From an uncultured Collinsella sp. (GTDB lineage: Bacteria; Actinomycetota; Coriobacteriia; Coriobacteriales; Coriobacteriaceae), in contig CATYJC010000020.1 in assembly GCA_958407555.1 (NCBI GenBank), positions 1 through 21,504 of the forward strand: DNA of 21,504 nt, in the 5' to 3' direction. How positions within the stretch are numbered: the first letter of the stretch is position 1; every line of letters starts with the position of its first letter. Below, piece after piece: positions 14,737-21,478 of this stretch. The notes beneath the pieces were generated by a model. The model worked only from the letters and a program-made list of their open reading frames with translations. It did not search any database and was not told the DNA's origin. The position numbers and the translations under genes are program-made.

Positions 14737-16632
14737 TTAAGCCGTATGCGCTTGCACAAGCGCCATCAGCTCATGCCAGGACCGGCGCTCGCGTAGGCGC
14801 TCGACCCCCTGGCGGTCCATAAAGATCTCGGCGAGCAGTGAGCTCAAGATCCGCGCCTCATCGCCGCCCGACCGGGCAAACGACACCATAAAGACGATAT
14901 CGACCTCATGGCCGTATTCGTCCCAAAGAATGGGATGTTCGAGCAGGCCCACGGTAACAAAGGCCTCGGCGCTCAAGGGATGCATCCCATGGGGCATGGC
15001 TACCCCATTGCCAAACGAGGTGGCACTCGCGCTCTCGCGCTCGGCGACCTCTTGGGCAAACTGGGCATCGACACGGCCGCTCTCGACGGCGCGCTCGGAG
15101 AGATATCGGAGAACGGCCTGCTTCGACGACGCCTCAACGCGGTTGAAGAACAGGGCACGGCTAAAGAAAGAGCTTACGGAGTCCGATTGCGCAGTGTCGT
15201 CGCTCAGCACCTTGCGGATAGCGTTGACATCGCTCGTCTCCAAGAAGAAATCGGCCTCGCGGACGGGCACGGGCAACTTGACGTTGAGCGGCACCGTTGT
15301 GAACACGTAGTCGATGTGCGAAAAATCGAACGTTCCCACGCGGGCGACATCGCATGTCTCAATCGAATCGATATACATGCCAAACTGCTTGCGGTACTGG
15401 TGCTCGAGCATACGGGCGCTTCCCGCTCCCGAGGCGCACACGATCAGGATGCGCTTGCGACGCGGCTGGTCGGCTTGCTGCTCGAGGGCCAGGGCAAATG
15501 CCATGGCGATGTAGCCGAGCTCTTCATCAGAGGGCTGGCTGCCAAAATGACGCTCGAGTACCTGCGAGGTGCCAGCTGCCATCGAATAGGCCAACGGAAA
15601 CCTCGTCTTGATATCGGGCAGCATGGGGTTATCCATATGCATGTGATATTCAAGGCGATAGCCCAGAGGGCCGATATGCCGAGCAAGGTTCATGCGAAGT
15701 TCAAGATCGCCGCTAAAGTCAAACCTAAACTCATCGTTGACCGCACATACCATCTCGGAAGCGATCTCCCACATCTCGTCCGAGATAACGGCCGAGCCCT
15801 TCTCGGGCACGCCCGTGCCCCTGCCGAGCAAATGGATTGCGATAAAGGCAACCTCTTCTCGGGGCATGCTCACGCCCAGGGCATCCTTGATGTTTGCGGC
15901 AATCTGGAAAGCCGCAGCGTATTCGCGCGTTCCCTCCAGCTTTAAAACGTCCGATTCTGCAGCCGGGACATAGCAGCCCTGCTCGATGCGGCCAAGAGCG
16001 ATGTAAAGATGCATGATGAGATTGCGGGATGCCAGCGAGCTCACCGTGACGGGCGAGGCAGTCAGGGCATCGTCCACACATGCGGCGATGGCCCGCAGGC
16101 GCTCGGCGAGCTCTGCATCGTCGGTGTCGGGCAACACGGGCCTCACCAGCGAGGCCAGACACAGACGCCGTTGCGACTCCCCACCCGCAACGCGGATTCC
16201 GTAGCGAGGGCGCTTTTCGAGCGTCAAGTCAAATTGGGCGAGTTTCTGCTCTACCAGACGCATGTCATTGGACAGAGTTCGCGCCGAAACGTAGAGTAAA
16301 TCCGCATACTCCTCAATCGTCACCCACTGGGACCGCATGAGAAGGTCGTTAAGAAGGAAGGACACACGGCCGTCGCGCGTATCAGGAATGCCCGGATGGG
16401 CCAGAGCCGCACCGTCTAGCAAGCGAGCAAGCTCATCTGCATGTGCAACATCGATACGATATTGCCCTTTGCTGCCAACGATGCGTGCAACCCCCGCAAG
16501 ATTGTCGTTTGCGCGATGGATATAGTTTCTCACGGCGCGCTCGCTTACCTCGAGACGCTTGGCAAGCACCGCGACAGCGACAGGCTGAGCGTCCTCGATC
16601 ATATTTACAAGCTGCTTGACGCGAGCATCCAT
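14737..16632 (-). CDS. LicR-like PRD transcriptional activator with EIIB and EIIA domains
   Basis: The protein is 631 aa and starts at an ATG behind AAAGGAGGAGG. Domains in order: an HTH at about 5-60 (VAVAVLAKRLEVSERAVRNYI), a second Mga-type HTH at about 90-150, PRD1 at about 180-285 (H208, H267), PRD2 at about 290-390 (H319), an EIIB-like domain at about 393-480 (C399 in LIVCASGAGSARM) and an EIIA domain at about 488-628 (H548 in GVAMPHG). This is the architecture of LicR/MtlR/ManR activators, whose activity is set by PTS phosphorylation. The neighbouring EIIA-EIIB-EIIC-glucosidase genes are its likely targets. Oddly, the second PRD2 histidine is replaced by Ala378 in GYIAMAFALALE, while the other predicted phosphosites are kept. 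Confidence 0.93.
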   Translation of the reverse strand: MDARVKQLVNMIEDAQPVAVAVLAKRLEVSERAVRNYIHRANDNLAGVARIVGSKGQYRIDVAHADELARLLDGAALAHPGIPDTRDGRVSFLLNDLLMRSQWVTIEEYADLLYVSARTLSNDMRLVEQKLAQFDLTLEKRPRYGIRVAGGESQRRLCLASLVRPVLPDTDDAELAERLRAIAACVDDALTASPVTVSSLASRNLIMHLYIALGRIEQGCYVPAAESDVLKLEGTREYAAAFQIAANIKDALGVSMPREEVAFIAIHLLGRGTGVPEKGSAVISDEMWEIASEMVCAVNDEFRFDFSGDLELRMNLARHIGPLGYRLEYHMHMDNPMLPDIKTRFPLAYSMAAGTSQVLERHFGSQPSDEELGYIAMAFALALEQQADQPRRKRILIVCASGAGSARMLEHQYRKQFGMYIDSIETCDVARVGTFDFSHIDYVFTTVPLNVKLPVPVREADFFLETSDVNAIRKVLSDDTAQSDSVSSFFSRALFFNRVEASSKQAVLRYLSERAVESGRVDAQFAQEVAERESASATSFGNGVAMPHGMHPLSAEAFVTVGLLEHPILWDEYGHEVDIVFMVSFARSGGDEARILSSLLAEIFMDRQGVERLRERRSWHELMALVQAHTA

Positions 16633-16782
16633 GTCCTCCTCCTTTCCCTGCGTCTAGTCTAACGCGGTAAAGAATGACACTCCACGTCGCGCTCGTTCCG
16701 CCAACGCGGAACAGGTTGCGGGGAGTCCAGCTGAACTTATAGGGAGCACGGAGAGAGGGCCCGAAAGCAATGCGTCGGTGTG

Positions 16783-16916
16783 AGATGCGCTTTCCGCAGT
16801 CATTGGGGACAGATTTAAATTAGTAGTCATTGAGGACGTTCTTGTTTGACTAGTCGTTTAAGAACGTCCCCAATGACTACCCACCCATCGGGGACTAGGT
16901 AAATAGCAAAAGCCCC
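16783..16916. repeat. REP/BIME-like mosaic repeat (copy 2)
   Basis: It begins with a type 2 unit (GATGCGCTTTCCGCAG, about 16784-16799) fused to type 1 half-units. 16798-16810 pairs perfectly with 16866-16878, and an extra half-unit at 16825-16843 pairs with 16860-16878 over 19 positions with one mismatch. The blocks 16847-16884 and 16886-16916 are identical to 11013-11050 and 11064-11094; copy 1 carries a 13-nt segment where this copy has a single C. Confidence 0.82.
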
Positions 16917-16940
16917 GCAGTCGGAGCGGACTGCGGGGCT
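16900..16940 (-). terminator. Rho-independent terminator of the carbamate kinase gene
   Basis: A perfect 12-bp stem (16911-16922 with 16929-16940, 6-nt loop) is followed on the minus strand by TTTTGCTATTT. It lies about 65 nt after the stop codon. The U-tract and the first stem bases belong to the repeat block shared with the terminator at 11080-11119. Confidence 0.88.
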
Positions 16941-16959
16941 CATGAAGAGAGGCTAGTTT

Positions 16960-16983
16960 GTGGGCGCCTTGCCTGGCGCCCAC
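16960..16983 (-). repeat. Perfect 9-bp hairpin behind the carbamate kinase gene
   Basis: GTGGGCGCC (16960-16968) pairs with GGCGCCCAC (16975-16983) around a 6-nt loop. It has no U-tract and precedes the true terminator; it may protect the mRNA 3' end. Confidence 0.6.
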
Positions 16984-17005
16984 GAGAGAGACAATGGAGT
17001 AGAGG

Positions 17006-17968
17006 CTACTCGTGGATGCGGGTACCGGAGAGGCCGGCCATGGTCTCGGCGGCCTTGTCCAGGGCGCCGATGATGCAGGTGCGGCCCTTGCGGGAACGGG
17101 CGAACTTGATGGCGGCGCGGACCTTGGGCTCCATGGAACCCTTGCCGAACTGGCCCTCGTCGGCCAGGCGCTCGGCCTCGTCGGCGGTGATGTCCTCGAG
17201 CTCCTCCTGGTTGGGCTTGCCAAAGTTGATGGCGACGTGCTCAACGGCGGTCAGCAGGAACAGGACGTCGGCGTCGCAGTCCTCGGCCAGCAGCTCGCCG
17301 CCCAGGTCCTTGTCGATGACGGCGGGAACGCCCTTGTAGCAGCCCTTGTTCTCGTAGTCGCGGACGACGGGGATGCCGCCGCCACCGCAGGCGATGACGA
17401 TGAACTCGTTGTCGAGCAGGTTAAGGATGGAATCGGCCTCGACGATCTTCTTGGGATCGGGGGAAGCGACGACGCGACGCCAGCCGCGGCCGGAATCCTC
17501 GACGAAGACCTTGGAGGGATCCTCGGCCATGAACTCCTTGGCCTGCTCCTCGGTGTAGAACGGGCCAATCGGCTTGGTCGGGTTCTTGAACGCGGGGTCG
17601 TCCGGGTCGCACTCGATCTGGGTGACGACGGTTGCGGCGTGCCAACGCTTATAGCGCTTGTGCATCTCGCGGCCAATGCCCTGCTGCAGGTGATAGCCGA
17701 TGTAGCCCTGGGACATGGCGCCGCACTCGGGCAGCGGCATCTCGGGGGTGCCGATGGCGTCGTGGGCGGCGGCGAAGGCGTTCTGGATCATGCCGACCTG
17801 CGGACCGTTGCCGTGGGTGATGATGATCTCGTTACCCTGCTCAATCAGGCCGAGAAGGGCGTGAGCGGTGTTGCTCACGGCCTCGATCTGCTCAACGGGG
17901 TTGTTGCCGAGGGCGTTGCCGCCAAGGGCGACGACAATACGATCGGGCTTGCCAAGAGGCTTAGACAT
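17006..17968 (-). CDS. arcC: Carbamate kinase
   Basis: The protein is 320 aa, matching the family. I chose the ATG at 17968 (MSKPLGKPDR) because AAAGGA lies 9 nt upstream. Signatures are RIVVALGGNALG (nucleotide-binding N-terminus), IITHGNGPQVG, and IVIACGGGGIPVV followed by VIDKDLGGELLA. It is a cytoplasmic enzyme that makes ATP and carbamate (hence ammonia and CO2) from carbamoyl phosphate and ADP in fermentative arginine, agmatine or ureide catabolism. No arginine deiminase or ornithine carbamoyltransferase gene lies beside it, so the source of carbamoyl phosphate is not shown. The gene is very rich in G/C-ending codons, consistent with high expression, and has its own terminator. Confidence 0.95.
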   Translation of the reverse strand: MSKPLGKPDRIVVALGGNALGNNPVEQIEAVSNTAHALLGLIEQGNEIIITHGNGPQVGMIQNAFAAAHDAIGTPEMPLPECGAMSQGYIGYHLQQGIGREMHKRYKRWHAATVVTQIECDPDDPAFKNPTKPIGPFYTEEQAKEFMAEDPSKVFVEDSGRGWRRVVASPDPKKIVEADSILNLLDNEFIVIACGGGGIPVVRDYENKGCYKGVPAVIDKDLGGELLAEDCDADVLFLLTAVEHVAINFGKPNQEELEDITADEAERLADEGQFGKGSMEPKVRAAIKFARSRKGRTCIIGALDKAAETMAGLSGTRIHE

Positions 17969-18570
17969 TGCTGGAATCCTTTCTGTAAAAGGCCTACAAC
18001 CCATTAATAACCCGCGTCCGTGCAATACGCGAGTTTATTAAGGTTTATATTCTCTTTATCGCTCATTTTATTCATTTTGAAAATAGTTGAACGGTGAACG
18101 GTCGTTTTTATCCGCTCAGCGTACAGAACCCCAGCTCAAGCATATCTACGTCATTTACGTGCAACTTTATTTTAATAGAGCAGGGATTAGACCAGATTAT
18201 GCAAACTATATCTTTGCTAAACATAAAACAGACAGCGTAATATCTTACTCGCACTATACGAGATTCTATGCACTTATAAGACGAGTATGCAGCCCTGCAA
18301 TAACATGGCGTTTTTCATCCAACTTAAGGAATAGACGAGTGCCTATGCCGCGCGTCGGCCGGCAGCCGGCGAGCCGTCTCGTCGATTGCCGCTTCCAGAA
18401 AAGCAAAAACTGATATTGCACGCGCAATTGCGGCATGGTACTTTAGCGAAGAACAGCGCGGGCTGGGGCGACAGAGACCTGTCGTGAAGTTTGGGTTCGG
18501 CGACCCCGCTGCTGTCTTCTCCTTATCCGCCAGCGAGCCCCTTGAGCGACGGATTGAGGAGGTCCTTACT
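17969..18570. other. AT-rich intergenic region upstream of arcC and the DUF3830-like gene
   Basis: About 600 nt lie between divergent genes. The part from about 18000 to 18320 is clearly more AT-rich than its surroundings and should contain the arcC promoter (minus strand). The part from 18340 on is GC-rich again. An ATTGC-N4-GCAAT inverted repeat lies at 18415-18428. I see no convincing protein-coding gene; a small RNA is possible but nothing recognisable supports one. Confidence 0.5.
18416..18444 (+). promoter_or_regulatory. Possible promoter of the DUF3830-like operon
   Basis: TTGCAC (18416-18421) and TACTTT (18439-18444) are spaced by 17 nt, and the gene starts about 127 nt further on. 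The -35 overlaps the ATTGC-N4-GCAAT inverted repeat, a possible operator. Both hexamers are weak matches to the consensus. Confidence 0.25.
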
Positions 18571-18987
18571 ATGACAAAAATGCTCAAGATCACGCTGAAT
18601 GGCGAGACGTTTCTCGCCGACATGCTCTGGGACAAGGCTCCCGAGACATGCAAGCTGTTCGAATCGTCCTGTCCGGTCGAATCACGTATCTTTTCGGCTA
18701 AGATCTGCGATGCCGAGGTAACCTATCCCGTATCGGGCCCCATCGCCAATTACGAGCACATCGAGAACCCCGTCTTTCACGAGCCAGCGGGCGCCGTGAG
18801 CTGGTATGGCGGCTGGTCGTCAATTTGCATCTTCTTTGACGTGTGCGAGCCCTTTGGCACCTGTAACATGTTCGCCCGCATCTGCGAGACAGACCGTGAA
18901 CGCTTTGCCGCTGCCTGCCGCAATGTCTGGGACAACCAGGGCATGTACATTAAAAACGAAATCGTCGAGATCGAGGCGGAGGCCTAA
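18571..18987 (+). CDS. DUF3830-like (cyclophilin-like fold) protein
   Basis: The protein is 138 aa. I chose the ATG at 18571 because GAGGAGG lies about 8 nt upstream; the open frame extends 29 codons further without support. The opening LKITLNGETFLADMLWDKAPETCKLFES, the central ENPVFHEPAGAVSWYGGWSSICIFFD and the FG-x-CNMFARI segment resemble the small cyclophilin-like DUF3830 family (written here from memory of the family pattern). Function is unknown; some relatives sit beside catabolic genes and may bind small ligands. There is no signal peptide. It is followed after 2 nt by the next gene, so the two form an operon. Confidence 0.6.
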   Translation: MTKMLKITLNGETFLADMLWDKAPETCKLFESSCPVESRIFSAKICDAEVTYPVSGPIANYEHIENPVFHEPAGAVSWYGGWSSICIFFDVCEPFGTCNMFARICETDRERFAAACRNVWDNQGMYIKNEIVEIEAEA

Positions 18988-18989
18988 AG

Positions 18990-19514
18990 ATGATGGATAT
19001 CAACACCCTGCTCACACTCGACCTTGCCGAGTACACCGCTGCACTTGAGGCCCTCGCCGACCAAATGATGCTCGAGGAGCCCCGCGACATCGACCTGATG
19101 CGCCGCCGCAAGCTCGACACCGGCCGCGAATTCGCCGTCTGGAACTTCACCGTCGGCTACTGCATGAACGCCACCGACGCCCTCTCCCTCCTGCGAGCCC
19201 AGGCCAACGAAAACGCCAACGATGGCACCGCCGACCTCGCAACGATCAACAACAGCGCCGCACGCCTGTGCGACTGGTTCTCGGGCGCCTTCGACGTCAC
19301 CGGCAAAATGGATGACACCACGGCAATCCTCGCCCACAGCCGCGACCTCTACGCCCAGGTAGAGACTCACGAACAGTTTGCAGCCCTCACCCGCGCCACC
19401 GAGCGCTATCTGGTCCAGCTCCAATTTTGGGTTGACCGCCAGATTCCCTGGCCGGCTATTAGCGACTTCGTCCACGGCTACCGCCTACGCACAGAGAGCG
19501 GCGAGACAAGGTAA
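18990..19514 (+). CDS. Hypothetical helical protein, second gene of the DUF3830-like operon
   Basis: The protein is 174 aa, and I do not recognise its family. It is acidic and predicted largely helical from composition, with no TM segment, signal peptide or Cys/His metal cluster. Notable segments are RRRKLDTGREFAVWNFTVG and LVQLQFWVDRQIPWPAISDF. The start is an ATGATG pair; GGAGG at 18978-18982, inside the end of the previous gene, gives 7-nt spacing to the first ATG. The 2-nt gap to the DUF3830-like gene implies coupled expression and perhaps a shared function. Confidence 0.75.
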   Translation: MMDINTLLTLDLAEYTAALEALADQMMLEEPRDIDLMRRRKLDTGREFAVWNFTVGYCMNATDALSLLRAQANENANDGTADLATINNSAARLCDWFSGAFDVTGKMDDTTAILAHSRDLYAQVETHEQFAALTRATERYLVQLQFWVDRQIPWPAISDFVHGYRLRTESGETR

Positions 19515-19569
19515 CCAAGCAAGCAGCACCGACAACACCCCACCATCGGGATCCAAAGTAAGCATCAGA

Positions 19570-19608
19570 GGGCTGGAGACGCACCCAACAGCGTCCCCAG
19601 CCCCTTCG
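19570..19608 (+). terminator. Possible terminator of the DUF3830-like operon
   Basis: The arms 19570-19582 and 19591-19603 form a 13-position stem with one mismatch around an 8-nt loop, about 56 nt after the stop codon. The downstream tract (CTTCGC) is poor in T, so termination may be weak. Confidence 0.5.
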
Positions 19609-19657
19609 CAAAGTAGAGCACTGTTTCAGTGGCTTTGAGGCCTATTCGAACCTTTGC

Positions 19658-19743
19658 TATCTCCAAATTTTTGTATTTTTACGACAATATTATCTGCAAA
19701 TTTTTGTATGATTTTAGGCGATTCTATCTGTCAATTTTTGTCA
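19658..19743 (+). repeat. Three phased direct repeats upstream of the AAA/DUF4143 ATPase gene
   Basis: Copies of TATCTGCAAATTTTTGTAT occur at 19658-19676 (one change), 19691-19709 and 19725-19743 (TATCTGTCAATTTTTGTCA). Start-to-start distances are 33 and 34 nt, so the copies lie on nearly the same face of the helix. The last copy ends 12 nt before the ATPase ATG. This suggests a multi-site operator, perhaps for autoregulation; the binding protein is not known. Confidence 0.75.
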
Positions 19744-19755
19744 TTTGGGGGTTTA

Positions 19756-21117
19756 ATGCTACGCCGTAAGGTCACTGATAGGCTTTTGAGCTGGAAGAAT
19801 AACTCCAATAAGGCATTACTCGTTACTGGTGCGCGTCAGATTGGCAAGAGCTATGCGATTCGCGCGTTTGGACAAAGCAACTACGCTTCGTATTTTGAGG
19901 TCAATTTACTACTCGATGTCGAAGCAAGGAATGCACTTGTTGGCGCAAAGAACTCCGTTGACTTTATCAACCGTGTAGCCCTTCTTGCGGATGCGCCGCT
20001 TGTTGAGGGCGATACGCTTGTCTTTGTCGATGAGATTCAGGAGTATCCGCAGATCGTTACACTCATGAAGGCGTTGGTCGAGGATGGGCGCTTTAGCTAT
20101 GTCTTCTCGGGGTCTATGCTTGGGACTGAGTTTAAGGGGATCTCTTCTTTTCCGGTGGGGTATGTAGAGCACATTGTTATGCGCCCGATGGATTTTGAAG
20201 AGTTTTGTTGGGCAAACAGCGTTAGCGAGAATGTGCTTGCAGGCATTCGCAGCTGCCTTGTCGAGAAACATCCTGTCGAAAACTATATTCATGAGGCGAT
20301 GCTCAAGAACTATAGAGCTTATATCGTTTGCGGCGGCATGCCGGAGGTCGTTCAGAATTATATTGATTCGGGTTATTCGCTCGTGAGCACACGTGAGCTT
20401 CAAACTCAGCTGGTCGATCAGTACAAAAGCGATATCTCAAAATATGCATCGACTCGAGCGTTTAACGTTCGGTCGATTTTTGAGCAAATTCCCGTTCAGC
20501 TTGAGGCGGAGTCTCATCGCTTTGTTGTTTCGTCTCTGGGTGAGGGAGCTCGCCTTAAAAAATATGAGCAGGATTTCCTGTGGCTTGTTAACGCAGGTGT
20601 TGGATTGATGGTCGCCAGGGTGACGGAGCCACGGAGTCCTCTCAAGAGGACGGAGAAAACGACAGCCTTCAAACTATACGAGTCTGATACAGGCATGCTC
20701 GCATCGCGATACCCCGGTAGCACTGCACGCGCTGTCTATCTTGATATGAAAACTCCCAACCTTGGTGGTCTCTATGAGAACGTGGTCGCGCAGGAACTCG
20801 TTGCCCTCGGGGCGGATGCATGGTACTACCAAACGCGTGAGGTCGGTGAAGTTGACTTTGTGATCGAAGGCGCCCACGGGCATGTTGTCCCAATCGAGGT
20901 CAAATCGGGCAAGAAAGTTCGAGCGCATGCGGCCCTCGATCGTCTGATGAGTGTGGGCGAGTACAAAATTCCCGAGGCCGTTGTACTGAGCCACGAGAAT
21001 CTCAGCAAAGAGGGCAAGGTTCTGTACGTTCCAATCTACATGACGTTTTGTCTCGATGAGTTTATGGAAAAGGATGACCCCAATAACGATTTCTCGTTCG
21101 CACCCATATCTCTCTAG
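19756..21117 (+). CDS. AAA-family ATPase with DUF4143 and C-terminal nuclease-like motif
   Basis: The protein is 453 aa. I chose the ATG at 19756 (MLRRKVTDRL); a start 34 codons upstream would translate the direct repeats. A G-rich stretch (GGGGG) lies 4 nt before the ATG. The AAA_14-type ATPase domain spans about 15-150, with Walker A GARQIGKS (25-32), Walker B TLVFVDEIQ (D92, E93) and FSGSMLG as a sensor region. DUF4143 follows at about 200-390. The C-terminus has VGEVDFVIE and VPIEVKSGK (D367, E381, K383), the spacing of a PD-(D/E)XK-like nuclease core. Family members are common, often laterally transferred, and of unknown role. The gene is visibly lower in GC than its neighbours, which fits transfer. 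Confidence 0.88.
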   Translation: MLRRKVTDRLLSWKNNSNKALLVTGARQIGKSYAIRAFGQSNYASYFEVNLLLDVEARNALVGAKNSVDFINRVALLADAPLVEGDTLVFVDEIQEYPQIVTLMKALVEDGRFSYVFSGSMLGTEFKGISSFPVGYVEHIVMRPMDFEEFCWANSVSENVLAGIRSCLVEKHPVENYIHEAMLKNYRAYIVCGGMPEVVQNYIDSGYSLVSTRELQTQLVDQYKSDISKYASTRAFNVRSIFEQIPVQLEAESHRFVVSSLGEGARLKKYEQDFLWLVNAGVGLMVARVTEPRSPLKRTEKTTAFKLYESDTGMLASRYPGSTARAVYLDMKTPNLGGLYENVVAQELVALGADAWYYQTREVGEVDFVIEGAHGHVVPIEVKSGKKVRAHAALDRLMSVGEYKIPEAVVLSHENLSKEGKVLYVPIYMTFCLDEFMEKDDPNNDFSFAPISL

Positions 21118-21353
21118 CCATTTGAATCCGCAATCCAGCCCCGTCCACACATCAATGCATTTCCCAAGGTGCTGCGCGTTTCGCGCCAAAGGCGCGAAAA
21201 AGCAAAGGGATAAGGCGTTGCAACAGCCACGCCCCCCCATCCATCCCCAAAGTAACGCGCCTTTCGCGGTAAAGCCGCGAAACAGCGAAGGGGACGGAAT
21301 ACCCGACCAACTACGTCCTTCATCCGCCCACACAATCCGAGGACGTAGTCGCA

Positions 21354-21478
21354 GCAGGATCTGAGGGCTGACCTTCGCGGACACTCCGCAGGACGAAAGA
21401 ACCCCCGCCGCACGTAGTGCGCAGCGGGGGTTCTTTCATGTCCGAGGACGTCCGCGAAGGTCAGCCCTCAGATCCTGC
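21354..21478. repeat. Perfect 29-bp inverted repeat enclosing a terminator hairpin
   Basis: 21354-21382 is the exact reverse complement of 21450-21478. The 67-nt core contains a second, independent 14-bp inverted repeat. TCCGAGGACGT appears both just outside (21336-21346) and inside (21441-21451), showing local duplication. It could be a MITE-like element or a sequence built by duplication around a terminator. Confidence 0.9.
21395..21437. terminator. Bidirectional Rho-independent terminator
   Basis: GAAAGAACCCCCGC (21395-21408) pairs perfectly with 21424-21437, and an inner CGCAC/GTGCG stem closes the loop with a 2-nt bulge. T-rich arms (TTCTTTC) follow on both strands. It could serve the ATPase gene, about 280 nt upstream, and any converging gene beyond the window. 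Confidence 0.8.

Larger units (their letters stand above)
16633..17005. other. Intergenic region between PRD regulator and carbamate kinase genes
   Basis: The 373-nt region holds, from left, the regulator leader with a GTTCCGC/GCGGAAC hairpin (16695-16701 with 16706-16712), the second copy of the mosaic repeat, and two hairpins behind the carbamate kinase gene. I see no gene. Confidence 0.6.

Noticed and set aside
17012..18007. Long plus-strand open frame of 331 codons
   Set aside because: It is antisense to carbamate kinase, whose motifs are unambiguous.
18087..18413. Plus-strand open frame of 108 codons in the AT-rich region
   Set aside because: It starts at a TTG without a ribosome binding site, has mixed base composition along its length and no recognisable domain.
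19658..19743. Possible CRISPR-like array
   Set aside because: There are only three diverged 19-nt repeats with 14-15-nt spacers and no cas genes nearby; an operator array is more likely.
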